This document shows, in pieces, positions 43,501 to 55,071 of a stretch of 64,000 bases of DNA. Each line of letters begins with the position of its first letter. Within the stretch, counting starts at the first letter, position 1. Position numbers and translations under genes: made by a program. The notes under the pieces were generated by a model. That model was not told the DNA's origin and searched no databases. It saw only the letters and a list, made by a program, of their open reading frames with translations. This stretch comes from Doris montereyensis. Its lineage: Eukaryota > Mollusca > Gastropoda > Nudibranchia > Dorididae. The stretch is taken from positions 132,501-196,500 of the forward strand of contig JAXRKP010000393.1 in assembly GCA_037039925.1 (NCBI GenBank). The letters are read 5' to 3'.

Positions 43501-46500
43501 ATAATAGTTATTGTATAATATCAGTTCACTACTATAATAGTTATTGTCAGTAATCATCAGTTCACTACTATAATAGTTATTGTCAGTAATATCAGTTCAC
43601 TACTATAATAGTTATTGTCAGTAATATCAGTTCACTACTATAATAGTTATTGTCAGTAATATCAGTTCACTACTATAATAGTTATTGTCAGTAGTTATTG
43701 TATCAGTTCACTACTATAATAGTTATTGTCAGTAATGTCAGTTCACTACTATAAATCAGTTTGTTCACTACTATAATAGTTATTGTCAGTAATATCAGTT
43801 CACTACTATAATGGTTATTGTCAGTAATATCAGTTCACTATAATAGTTATTGTCAGTAATATCAGTTCACTACTATAATAGTTATTGTCAGTAATATCAG
43901 TTCACTACTATAATAGTTATTGTCAGTAATGTCAGTTCACTACTATAATAGTTATTGTCAGTAATATCAGTTCACTACTATAATAGTTATTGTCAGTAAT
44001 ATCAGTTCACTACTATAATAGTTATTGTCAGTAATATCAGTTCACTACTATAATAGTTATTGTCAGTAATATCAGTTCACTACTATAATAGTTATTGTCA
44101 GTAATGTCAGTTCACTACTATAATAGTTATTGTCAGTAATATCAGTTCACTACTATAATAGTTATTGTCAGTAATATCAGTTCACTACTATAATAGTTAT
44201 TGTCAGTAATATCAGTTCACTACTATAATAGTTATTGTCAGTAATATCAGTTCACTACTATAATAGTTATTGTCAGTAATATCAGTTCACTACTATAATA
44301 GTTATTGTCAGTAATATCAGTTCACTACTATAATAGTTATTGTCAGTAATATCAGTTCACTACTATAATAGTTATTGTCAGTACATCAGTAATATCAATT
44401 CCTACTATAATAGTTCATCTACTACTATAATAGTTATTGTCAGTAATAAGTTCATCACTACTATAATAGTTATCACTTGTCAGTAGTAATATCAGTTCAC
44501 TACTATAATAGTTATTGTCAGTAATATCAGTTCACTACTATAATAGTTATTGTCAGTAATATCAGTTCACTACTATAATAGTTATTGTCAGTAATATCAG
44601 TTCACTACTATAATAGTTATTGTCAGTAATATCAGTTCACTACTATAATAGTTATTGTCAGTAATATCAGTTCACTACTATAATAGTTATTGTCAGTCAC
44701 AGTTCACTACTATAATAGTTATTGTCAGTAATATCAGTTCACTACTATAATAGTGTACTATAATAGTTATTGTCAGTAATATCAGTTCACTACTATAATA
44801 GTTATTGTCAGTAATATCAGTTCACTACTATAATAGTTATTGTCAGTAATATCAGTTCAGTTTCATTACTATAATAGTTATTGTATAATAGTTAATATCA
44901 GTTCACTACTATAATAGTTATTGTCAGTAATATCAGTTCACTACTATAATAGTTATTGTCAGTAATATCAGTTCACTACTATAATAGTTATTGTCAGTAA
45001 TATCAGTTCACTACTATAATAGTTATTGTCAGTAATATCAGTTCACTACTATAATAGTTATTGTCAGTAATATCAGTTCACTACTATAATAGTTATTGTC
45101 AGTAATATCAGTTCACTACTATAATAGTTATTGTCAGTAATATCAGTTCACTACTATAATAGTTATTGTCAGTAATATCAGTTCACTACTATAATGGTTA
45201 TTGTCAGTAATATCAGTTCACTACTATAATAGTTATTGTCAGTAATATCAGTTCACTACTATAATAGTCATTGTAATAGTAATATCAGTTCACTACTATA
45301 ATAGTTATTGTCAGTAATGTCAGTTCACTACTATAATAGTTATTGTCAGTAATATCAGTTCACTACTATAATAGTTATTTATTGTCAGTTCACTACTATA
45401 ATAGTTATTGTCAGTAATGTCCAGTTCACTACTATAATAGTTATTGTCAGTAATATCAGTTCACTACTATAATAGTTATTGTCAGTAATATCAGTTCACT
45501 ACTATAATAGTTATTGTCAGTAATGTCAGTTCACTACTATAATAGTTATTGTCAGTAATATCAGTTCACTACTATAATAGTTATTGTCAGTAATATCAGT
45601 TCACTACTATAATAGTTATTGTCAGTAATATCAGTTCACTACTATAATAGTTATTGTCAGTAATATCAGTTCACTACTATATATAATAATAGTTAATGTC
45701 AGTTCACTACTATAATAGTTATTGTCAGTAATATCAGTTCACTACTATAATAGTTATTGTCAGTAATATCAGTTCACTACTATAATAGTTATTGTCAGTA
45801 ATAGTTATTGTCAGTAATATCAGTTCACTACTATAATAGTTATTGTCAGTAATATCAGTTCACTACTATAATAGTTATTGTCAGTAATATCAGTTCACTA
45901 CTATAATAGTTATTGTTAGTAATATCAGTTCACTACTATAATAGTTATTGTCAGTAATATCAGTTCACTACTATAATAGTTATTGTCAGTAATCAGTTCA
46001 CTACTATAATAGTTCACAGTTCACTACTATAATAGTAATAATATCAGTTCACTACTATAATAGTTATTGTCAGTAATGTCAGTTCACTACTATAATAGTT
46101 ATTGTCAGTAATATCAGTTCACTACTATAATAGTTATTGTCAGTAATGTCAGTTCACTACTATAATAGTTCACTACTATAATAGTTATTGTCAGTAATAT
46201 CAGTTCACTACTATAATAGTAGTGTCAGTTCACTACTATAATAGTTATTGTGTAATATCAGTTCACTACTATAATAGTTATTGTCAGTAATATAGTTCAC
46301 TACTATAATAGTTATTGTCAGTAATATCAGTTCACTACTATAATAGTTATTGTCAGTTATATCAGTTCACTACTATAATAGTCAGTATTGTCAGTAATGT
46401 CAGTTCACTACTATAATAGTTATTGTCAGTAATATCAGTTCACTACTATAATAGTTATTGTCAGTATATGTTCACTCTATAATAGTTATTTCACTACTAT

Positions 46501-49228
46501 AATAGTTATTGTCAGTAATATCAGTTCACTACTATAATAGTTATTGTCAGTAATGTCAGTTCACTACTATAATAGTTATTGTCAGTAATATCAGTTCACT
46601 ACTATAATAGCCATTGTCAGTAATATCAGTTCACTACTATAATAGTTATTGTCAGTAATCAGTTCACTACATTGTCAGTAATGTCAGTTCACTACTATAA
46701 TAGTTATTGTCAGTAATGTCAGTTCACTACTATAATAGCAGTTTATCAGTAATCAGTTCACTACTATAATAGTTATTGTCAGTAATGTCAGTTCACTACT
46801 ATAATAGTTATTGTCAGTAATATCAGTTCACTACTATAATAGTTATTGTCAGTTAATAGTTCACTATAATAGTTATTGTCAGTAATGTCAGTTCACTACT
46901 ATAATAGTTATTGTCAGTAATGTCAGTTCACTACTATAATAGTTATTGTCAGTAATGTCAGTTCACTCTATAATAGTTAATTATATCAGTTCACTACTAT
47001 AATAGTTATTGTCAGTAATGTCAGTTCACTACTATAATATAGTAATGTCAGTTCACTACTATAATAGTCATTGTCAGTAATGTCAGTTATTTCAGTAATG
47101 TCAGTTCACTACTATAATAGTTATTGTCAGTTATAATACTATAATAGTTATTGTCAGTAATATCAGTTCACTATAAAAGTTATTGTCAGTAATATCAGTT
47201 CACTACTATAATAGTTATTGTCAGTAATGTCAGTTCACTACTATAATAGTTATTGTCAGTAATGTCAGTTCACTACTATAATAGTTATTGTCAGTAATAG
47301 TTACTACTATAATAGTTATTGTCAGTAATATCAGTTCACTACTATAATAGTTATTGTCAGTAATGTCAGTTCACTACTATAATAGTTATTGTCAGTAATG
47401 TCCAGTTCACTACTATAATAGTCATTGTCAGTAATGTCAGTTCACTACTATAATAGTTATTGTCAGTAATGTCAGTTCACTACTATAATAGTTATTGTGG
47501 TAATGTCAGTTCACTACTATAATAGCCATTGTCAGTAATGTCAGTTCACTACTATAATAGTTATTGTCATTGTCAGTAATATCAGTTCACTACTATAATA
47601 GTTATTGTCAGTAATATCAGTTCACTACTATAATAGTTATTGTTCAGTAATATCAGTTCAGTTTACTATAAGTTATTGTCATTCAGTTCACTACTATAAT
47701 AGTTATTGTCAGCAATATCAGTTCACTACTATAATAGTTATTGTCAGTAATATCAGTTCACTACTATAATAGGTTATTGTCAGTAATATCAGTTCACTAC
47801 TATAATATTGTTATTCCATAATAGTCAGTAATGTCAGTTCACTAATAATAGCCAGTCAGTTATCAGTTCACTACTATAATAATATCAGTTCACTACTATA
47901 ATAGTTAGTCAGTTGTCAGTAATGTCAGTTCACTACTATATATAGTTCACTACATTGTCAGTAATGTCAGTTCACTACTATAATAGTACATTGTCAGTAA
48001 TATCAGTTCACTCCTTCTATAATAACGTACTATCATCACTACATTGGTAATGTCAGTTCACTACTATAATAGTTATTGTCAGTAATATCAGTTCACTACT
48101 ATAATAGTTATTGTCAGTAATGTCAGTTCACTAATATAATAGCCATTGTATGTCAGTTCACTACTATAATAGTTATTGTCAGTATTATGTTATATCAGTT
48201 CACTACTATAATAGCGATATTGTCAGTAATTCAGTTCACTACTATAATAGCCATTGTCAGTAATGTCAGTTCACTACTATAATGCCATTGTCAGTAATTG
48301 TTCACTACTATCATTGTCAGTAATGTCAGTTCACTACTATAATAGCCATTGTCAGTAATGTCAGTTCACTACTATAATAGCCATTGTCAGTAATGTCAGT
48401 TCACTACTATAATAGTTATGATGTTCACTACTATAATCAGTAATGTCAGTTCACTACTATAATAGCCATTTCAGTAATGTCAGACTATAATCATTGTCAG
48501 TAATGTCAGTTCACTACTATAATAGATCAGTAATGTCATTCATTACTATAATAGTGTCATAATAGTTCACTACTATAATAGCCATCAGTAATGTCAGTTC
48601 ACTACTATAATAGCCATTGTCATTGTGATGATCACTACTATAATAGCCATTGTCAGTAATGTCAGTTCACTACTATATAGTTATTGTCAGATGTCAGTTC
48701 AGTTCACTACTATAATAGTTATTGTCAGTAATGTCAGTTCACTACTATAATAGTTATTGTCATGTCAGTTCATTCAGTAATGTCAGTTCACTACTATAAT
48801 AGCCATTGTCAGTAATGTTATCAGTTCACTACTATAATAGTCATTGTCAGTAATATCAGTTCACTACTATAATAGTTATTGTCATTTCAGCTACTATAAA
48901 TCAGTTCACTACTATAATAGTCATTGTTAGTAATATCAGTTCATTACTATAATAGTCATTGTCAATAATGTCAGTTTAGTCAGTACTGTAATAGGCTGTA
49001 ATATCAGTTCACTACTATAATAGGCATTGTCAGTAATATCAGTTCACTACAATAATAGTCATTGTCAGTAGTATCAGCTCAGTGCTATAATAAGCATTGT
49101 CAGTAATATCAGTTCCCTACTATAATAGGTATTATCAGTAATATCAGTTCACTACTATAATAGTCATTGTCAGTAATATCAGTTCCCTACTATAATAGTC
49201 ATTGTCAGTAATATCAGTTCACTCCTTC
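40516..49228. repeat. 35-bp satellite array, about 8.7 kb
   Basis: About 240 copies of cagttcactactataatagt tattgtcagtaatat. Homogeneous between about 43560 and 45270. Irregular, with truncations and foreign snippets, between 40840 and 43450 and again beyond 47640. The gtcagtaatgtcag and gccattgtcag variants increase toward the right end and match the left fragment at 37148. The unit contains the near-palindrome actataatagt. No ORF of note. Confidence 0.98.
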
Positions 49229-49256
49229 AACGCATCCAGGAGTTTAAAAAGATTGA

Positions 49257-49585
49257 TCATGATGTTGAGTGGATGATGATGCTGGGCGATGATGATGACG
49301 ATGCTGTCATTGTTTTGTTCTTCTTGTTGTTGTTATTGTTGTAGGTGATGATGATGATGATTTTTATGATGATGATGATGATGAAACTTGATTCTTGTAG
49401 ACTATCATTAATAGTAATGATGATGATGATGATGATGATGATTATGATGATGATGATGATGATGATGATGATAATAAGGATTATAATTGTGATGGACTTT
49501 AAAAGTAATGTTCCAATGGTGATGCTATCGATACTTGATAATGCTGAAGTTGCTGTTGCTGGCACTGGCACTGGCACACGATGAT
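49257..49585. repeat. (ATG)n/(GAT)n trinucleotide microsatellite region
   Basis: Runs of gatgatgatg at 49267-49300, 49347-49383 and 49417-49472, separated by short unique sequence. Methionine or isoleucine runs in translated frames are artefacts. Confidence 0.97.
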
Positions 49586-49631
49586 AATGATGAAGATGAC
49601 GTACACAATGCACACATAACTACTTCTTCAG

Positions 49632-50085
49632 AGCGTTTTCAAAACGTGTAATTCTGTCTTCACTACCTGCTCAAAACGTATAACTCTATCTTCACTACCT
49701 GTTCAAAACGTGTAACTCTGTCTTCAGTACCTGTTCAAAACGTGTAACTCTATCTTCACTACCTGTTCAAAACGTATAACTCTGTCTTCACTACCTGTTC
49801 AAAACGTGTAACTCTGTCTTCACTACCTGTTCAAAACGTATAACTCTATCTTCACTACCTGTTCAAAACGTGTAACTCTGTCTTCACTACCTGTTCAAAA
49901 CGTGTAACTCTGTCTTCACTACCTGTTCAAAACGTGTAACTCTGTCTTCCCTACCTGTTCAAAACGTGTAACTCTATCTTCACTACCTGTTCAAAAAGGT
50001 AACTCTGTCTTCCCTACCTGTTCAAAACGTGTAACTCTGTCTTCACCACCTGCTCAAAAAGGTAACTCTGTTCTTCAAGTCTGCT
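49632..50085. repeat. 32-bp tandem repeat, about 14 copies
   Basis: Unit tgttcaaaacgtgtaactct gtcttcactacc with cgtgta/cgtata and ctgtct/ctatct variants. The last copies read caaaaaggtaactctg. Confidence 0.95.
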
Positions 50086-50276
50086 GATGAGCAAACATGT
50101 ATCTGTTTTCTGTACAAGTCTGTTTTACTTGCTGATGGGCAAAACATGTAACTATGTTTTACTGCAAGTCTGCTGATGGGCAAAACATGTATCTCTGTTT
50201 TACTGCAAGTCTGCTGATGGGCAAAACATGTAACTCTGTTTTACTGCAAGTCTGCTGATGGGCAAAACATGTAAGT
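50086..50276. repeat. 41-bp tandem repeat, about four copies
   Basis: Unit gcaagtctgctgatgggcaa aacatgtaactctgttttac t. It shares aacatgtaactctgt with the preceding 32-bp unit (aacgtgtaactctgt), so one may derive from the other. Confidence 0.92.
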
Positions 50277-50321
50277 CCAACTAGGCTGGCCTACTTAAAC
50301 TGAGTATGTTTGCCTTACTGT

Positions 50322-50465
50322 TTGTTTCTTTGAAATTTACCACATCCACCATTGCGGTGATCTCAGGGTGAATTAAAAGTAAACAGCAAGAGGAAAAGTA
50401 TGTGAAAAAGAAGGAAAGGAAAGAAGTAGGGACCTACCAGTGCTGCCCGCCAACCGCCCGTCTGC
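50322..50465. repeat. Dispersed repeat copy (gcggtgatctcag family)
   Basis: Contains ttgcggtgatctcagggtga, aaacagcaagaggaaaag, gaaaggaaagaagt and cctaccagtgctgcccgcca accgccc. Matches 12700-12840 and, in part, 51070-51159 and 54240-54295. Confidence 0.7.
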
Positions 50466-51069
50466 ATTACAGAAAAATGTCAATGTCTGTATCAGTTGAT
50501 TGATGAGAAATACTTGCAAGTCTTGTTATATGGTTCATTTTATTTTTATCTCAACATTTTTAATCTATTGACATAAAAGTAGGCAATAAGGAAAGGGTTC
50601 AAATGTCTCTGTAACACCGTTATTTGTAGTTTGTAGGGGATTTCCTCAGTGGAGGAGTTTATAACGTAAGCAATTTTAGTGTGTGAAACCCCTAGAGAGT
50701 TTGTGACGTGATCGTTTTGGTGTTCCCTAGTATTGATTCGTTATATCTGCAACCTGAGAGTAGTTTTTAGAACCGGGTCGAACTTTGTCGAAAGATTTGA
50801 AATCGTGTGGAAATTGCCGATTATAGAAATATCTTAGTTTCAAGAATAAATAGCGGCAGTTATCCATGATTGAGGGAGACAGATATGTACAAGAACTGTA
50901 AAATAGACTCCACCTGGTTGTGTCGGCATGTGTGACCTTGCTTCATCTCATTGATTGATTGTCAACTGTGAGTATTATAAATAGCCTTGTTACTAAATTG
51001 TCTACATCAACATCTAGATCTAGAGTATACTGCCTGCTCCATTCATACATTTGTAACTTTGATTAGATT
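50466..51069. other. Unique DNA, no gene recognised
   Basis: AT-rich with tctagatctaga-type motifs near 51012. No coding frame with recognisable motifs. Confidence 0.45.
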
Positions 51070-51159
51070 TGATTTAACCACATCCACAATTAAGGTGATC
51101 TTGGGGTTTTTGCTAGGATCTTAATTTTGCCTGGATTGCCCAGTAAACAGCCAAGGTAT
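51070..51159. repeat. Dispersed repeat fragment, target of LTR insertion
   Basis: Reads aaccacatccacaattaagg tgatcttgggg ... cagtaaacagccaaggtat, and is then cut by the LTR element at 51160. Its family is shared with 12700 and 50322. Confidence 0.65.
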
Positions 51160-51375
51160 TGTAGCGACATGAGTTACATCCCTTGTTGACCTTTGGAACT
51201 GCTAGGACTGACTTGAACTAGGACTGAGGTTGACACAAAACGGCACTGCTACTGAATGACAAGATTAACGTACACGACCACAATCTCTTCATGATATTCC
51301 ATGTTATTGTTTATCGTCATTAAATTTACATAACGTAAGAATATTATCGTTCTACGTGACTTATTTGATGCTAAA
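51160..51375 (+). repeat. 5' long terminal repeat
   Basis: 216 bp, tgtagcgacatgagttacat to ttatttgatgctaaa. Identical to the 3' LTR apart from one missing T (cctttgg/ccttttgg) and one missing 9-bp duplication (catgatattcc versus catgataaccatgatattcc). Confidence 0.95.
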
Positions 51376-51390
51376 TTGGTGACCCCGATT
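51376..51390 (+). promoter_or_regulatory. Primer binding site
   Basis: ttggtgaccccgatt directly follows the LTR. The tggtgacccc(g)a string is complementary to a tRNA 3' end (…TCGGGGTCACCA) and has the position expected of a minus-strand primer site. Confidence 0.75.
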
Positions 51391-51593
51391 CTGAACTCGT
51401 CCAGTTTAAAAATCTAGATCTAGATCTACCCCTTGGCCCCACGGTAGATCTACCTCTCTCTACTCTCTGCTTACTTTGCACTTTATAGATCTAGATTTTA
51501 GTACTGCTACAAGATCTAGATCTAGCACACCCCACACGTCGCACAGTCAGTTAGAATCAGATCTAGATTTAGAGTTATTTTGCAACATTCAAC

Positions 51594-52336
51594 ATGTCTC
51601 AACCCCAGACCCAATCGACCGAGTCGCTACTTGCTGCCCTAGCTAGCCAACTGCATTCCCACAACCAAGCAGCCAGGTCAATGCAGTATCTGTCAAGCTG
51701 CCTGAATTTTGGATCTCCTCCCCAGAGATCTGGTTTGCTAGAGTGGAAGCCCAGTTCGGCACAAAGAACATCACACAAGACCAGACAAAATATGACTATG
51801 TTGTCAGTGCACTGGATTTCAAAACTGCTGAAGAGGTGCATGATGTACTAGTAAGCCCCCAGAATCTGAGAAATACAAGTCTCAAAAGAGCTCTGATCAA
51901 AGCATTTGGCAAATCTCAAGCTCAACGAGACAGTGAGCTGTTAAACCTAAACGGTCTAGGCGATAGGAAGCCCACTGCCCTGTTACGAAAGATCAACGCA
52001 TTAAACGATGATCCTCAAACCCTCAAAAGAGCATTGTTCCTCTCCAACCTACCCGCCGATGTCCGCACCATCATTGCAGGTCAGGACTTCGATGATTTGG
52101 AAAAACTGGTAGAGGCTGCCGATCGGGTTTGGGAAGCGCGTTCTGGTACTAACATCCAGCAGATTGCACATGCTACCGACCAACCGTCTCCTGCAGGGGT
52201 GGAGTCCATTAGGTTCAGGTCCCATAACCAAAACTCTCGTCGCCCGGGAACAAACACAGCATCTCCACCAGCCCCAGTTTGTTTCTACCATACCAAATTC
52301 GGCCCACATGCACGCAATTGTCAACCTCAGTCCTAG
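51594..52336 (+). pseudogene. Ty3/Gypsy gag
   Basis: Begins MSQPQTQSTESLLAALASQL. After a one-base shift near 51690-51730 it continues in the frame with WFARVEAQFGTKNI, TKYDYVVSALDFKTAEEV, LKRALIKAFGKSQAQRDSEL, LFLSNLPADVRTIIAGQDF and ends CFYHTKFGPHARNCQP. This is the capsid layout of Mag/Steamer-like Ty3 elements ('PPFW...P..WFAQVEAQF'), including the terminal 'CWYH..FG..A..C' block that often replaces a classic zinc knuckle. It would form virus-like particles with element RNA. The 197-codon main frame is intact; the single shift near the N-terminus may be a sequence error. Pol sequence directly after is deleted. Confidence 0.88.
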
Positions 52337-52384
52337 TTCAAGTCAGTCCTAGCAGTTCCAAAAGGTCAACAAGGGATGTAACTC

Positions 52385-53576
52385 ATGTCGCTACATAACA
52401 TCAACTTTGACCACCTCGCCCGTGACCAAGTAACAGCAGACGAAATGGTCTCATACCGTATGGCCAAAACAACAGGCCTGACGCTCAAAGACATTGATAT
52501 CGGCTCGTCAACGCTTCTGTGCGACACATCCATGGGAGCGCCAAGGCCAGTACTTCCCACCTCTTGGACCCGCATCGTGTTCAACAAGATTCATGGTCTT
52601 TCACACCCGGTGTTAGACCCACCCAAAAAGCAATTTCACAACGCTTCGTTTGGCATGGCATGCAACGTGACATCCGCAAATGGTGCAGGGAGTGCCCTGA
52701 TTGTCAGGCCTCTAAAGTCCATCGCCATACTCGCTCCCCACTCACAGAACGCCTTCCCCGTCTGATAGGTTTTGCTGCCTCCACGTCGATTTAGTTGGGC
52801 CTCTACCAGAAAGCCAAGGTATGAAATACCTATTCACAATAATTGACCGCTTCACGAGATGGCCCCAAGCCATCCTCTCCCGATGCCCTTGCTACCACCT
52901 GCGCTTCAGCTCTTCTTCACCATTGGATTTCAAGATTCGGAGTAACCAAGACATAGTTTCTGACCGTGGGAGGCAATTCACCTCGACCCTATGGACTGAA
53001 CTCAACAAACTGCTTGGCATCAAAGCAAAAACAACCACCGCTACCATCCACAAGCAAACGGAATGGTTGAACGCCTCACCGCCAACTCAAAGCAGCACTA
53101 AAAGCTCGCACAACCACTCCGAATTGGTTTGAAGAACTTCCCATGGTTCTATTAGGCCTTCGTTCTTCTTGGAGAGTGGATCCTGACTGTTCACCTGCCG
53201 AACTTGTGTATGGTTCGACACTCCGCATACCAGGTGAATTCCTGCAACCATGTGACACCCGTAATTCGAACCAGATATACCATTCCTTAGGCAACTCCAA
53301 CAAATCATGCGTTCAATTCATGCCCCTGCGCCGAAGTTCCATGGAAAACAACCCTCTCACGTACCCTCAACTTTAGCTTCAGCCGACTATGTTTACGTTC
53401 GAAAGACTCACACAAGAACCCTCCAACGACCATATGACGGTCCATTTCGTGTTGTTGAGAAGGATGATAAATACTTCACCCTCGAGATGAAAGGGCGCTT
53501 AGAAAACATTTCAATTGACCGCCAAAACGGCTTACGTCACTCAGTTAACCACTTGCGAAAACAACGTGCTAGCTGA
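52385..53576 (+). pseudogene. Ty3/Gypsy RNase H end and integrase
   Basis: Starts in the linker after RNase H (TLLCDTSMGAPRPVLPTSW). Then come the HHCC zinc finger (GLSHPGV, FVWHGMQRDIRKWC, CPDCQASKVHRH), the catalytic core (TIIDRFTRWPQA with the first Asp; SDRGRQFTSTLW with the second; the Glu block near 53060 damaged, reading KQTEWLN), MVLLGLRSSWR and SPAELVYGSTLRIPGEF, and a C-terminal domain with YDGPFRVVEKDDKYFTLEM ending VNHLRKQRAS at 53574. Integrase inserts cDNA into host DNA. It is split over several frames (shifts near 52560, 52790, 52880, 53110, 53330), so not functional here. The frame preceding it shows that only a few residues of RNase H remain. Confidence 0.88.
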
Positions 53577-53752
53577 CCGCCTGATCAATTCTCAACTCCA
53601 AAGCCTGCGACTGTCACACCACCTTCTCATTCAAATCAACCGTCAGCAAATGACAACGTGACTTCACGCACCGGCAGAGTTCTTCGTCGCCCCTTGAGGT
53701 TCCGATGATAACAGACAGCATCCTTAATCGCTCCTACAGGAACTGTATCCCG
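53577..53752. other. LTR element 3' untranslated region
   Basis: Lies between the integrase stop and the polypurine tract. No coding match. Confidence 0.6.
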
Positions 53753-53767
53753 CTGGGAGGGGGGTTA
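53753..53767 (+). promoter_or_regulatory. Polypurine tract
   Basis: gctgggaggggggtta lies immediately before the 3' LTR, the expected plus-strand primer position. Confidence 0.75.
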
Positions 53768-53993
53768 TGTAGCGACATGAGTTACATCCCTTGTTGACCT
53801 TTTGGAACTGCTAGGACTGACTTGAACTAGGACTGAGGTTGACACAAAACGGCACTGCTACTGAATGACAAGATTAACGTACACGACCACAATCTCTTCA
53901 TGATAACCATGATATTCCATGTTATTGTTTATCGTCATTAAATTTACATAACGTAAGAATATTATCGTTCTACGTGACTTATTTGATGCTAAA
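53768..53993 (+). repeat. 3' long terminal repeat
   Basis: 226 bp, partner of the 5' LTR. It carries a 9-bp tandem duplication (ataaccatg) absent from the 5' copy. The flanking gtat at 53994 completes the target duplication. Confidence 0.95.
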
Positions 53994-54059
53994 GTATATT
54001 TAACGTGCACAGAGTGTTGTGATCTGCACACGAGACCACCTTTTTATCATCTGTCTCCA

Positions 54060-54160
54060 ATCAGACTGAGTGTCAATCCTCTTAACTGTTCCAGGGGGTA
54101 AATTTTGCTCATAAACCCTCGAGAAAATTCTTCGTAACAATCTCATACACACAATAAGTC
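54060..54160 (-). mobile_element. SINE body fragment
   Basis: The reverse complement reads ttctcgagggtttatgagca aaatttaccccctgg, matching the body of the SINE at 13795 (ttctcgagttttttccggca aaatttacccccc). No tRNA-like head is present. Confidence 0.55.
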
Positions 54161-54239
54161 TGTTTTTAACAGCACAGTATCATTTTCTTTGATTTTCTCA
54201 AAATATCCCAAAATGAACTTCTAAGTTTTGCGACTTTCA

Positions 54240-54296
54240 CCTTGGAAGCAGCACCTACCAGCAACTCCCACCAACCGCCCACCTTTTACTACAAAG
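54240..54296. repeat. Dispersed repeat fragment
   Basis: cagcacctaccagcaactcc caccaaccgcccaccttttac aligns with the 3' part of the 50322-50465 repeat (gggacctaccagtgctgccc gccaaccgcccg). Confidence 0.5.
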
Positions 54297-54321
54297 AAAA
54301 AAAGCCAAAACAGACACATAC

Positions 54322-54429
54322 CTTCACAGCAACATGTAGCATCGTTCTGCCTCGGAACAACATGTTTGTTGAAGCTCCTTCAGATATGAGACATTGGATA
54401 ACGTCTTTACGATTCATTTGCACTGAACG
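54322..54429 (-). CDS. Ankyrin-repeat exon
   Basis: A 108-bp segment encodes 36 residues, RSVQMNRKDVIQCLISEGAS then TNMLFRGRTMLHVAVK. This matches an ankyrin repeat (helix 'dVI.cLI..GA..n', then 'GRT.LH.AV'). On the minus strand it is bounded by an acceptor-like aaaaatgatcag and a strong donor (AAG|gtatgt). Both borders fall between codons. Ankyrin repeats mediate protein binding; nothing more specific can be said from one repeat. A second exon-like segment on the same strand lies upstream at 55.07-55.29 kb, so a minus-strand host gene may cross this region. It could also be an isolated gene fragment. Confidence 0.6.
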
Positions 54430-55071
54430 CTGATCATTTTTAAACAAGAGAATAAATAAAAAGCAATTAGTCATTTTATTCCAGTCCGTACTTTTACTCA
54501 TATGAAAGTTTTAAAACTTAAATTTCAACTTGCATATCATAGACATGAAAACAGGAAATTTTCATGCATCAAACTATTTAATGACCTAAAATTTAGAGCA
54601 TAAAACCATTAAAACAGAAAATCACTTAGGTCCTACTAATGCCTGTCAAGTGTCCTAAAAAAAAAAACTTTATTTTCATGTGTCTTCAATTTTTGACCCA
54701 GCTCTTCTTCCTGAAAGGGGAATCCCACTGAACAAAGAGTTACATTTTGTTTATTAATTTTCAAACAGCCATACTAAAGAGGAAAGTGTTTGTCATAAAT
54801 TCTGGGAATGTTGTTTTATATACAAATTGTATGTTTCTTTTTGTTGATCGAGCATAAAATAACTTTCTCTCGACATCATAAATGCATAGCTGTCAACCTT
54901 TTCAAATTAAAAAATTATCATTATAATACACTGACATTTCTTTAAAGTGAAGGTAATATTCAAAGAGATTCAACTTTGCAATTTCTGTTTTATTATAGGC
55001 TTATAAATTCTTTAAACTTGTAAAAATAATCGCATGTTGCTCAGAAAGGCATAAAAGTTGATATGCTTTAC
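54430..55071 (-). other. Presumed intron
   Basis: AT-rich, stop-rich DNA between two exon-like segments on the minus strand. No further exon could be recognised with confidence. Confidence 0.4.

Larger units (their letters stand above)
51160..53993 (+). mobile_element. Ty3/Gypsy LTR element, gag and integrase only
   Basis: Complete at both ends. The LTRs of 216 and 226 bp start tgtagcgaca and end tgatgctaaa, and are flanked by gtat on each side (51156-51159 and 53994-53997). A primer-binding-site-like tggtgaccccga follows the 5' LTR, and a polypurine tract (gctgggaggggggtta) precedes the 3' LTR. Between them are gag and the RNase H/integrase junction onward; protease, reverse transcriptase and RNase H are missing. 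The 2.83-kb length compares with about 5 kb for autonomous relatives. The LTRs differ only by two indels (1 and 9 bp) and show no substitution, which suggests recent insertion of an already deleted element. Confidence 0.92.
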
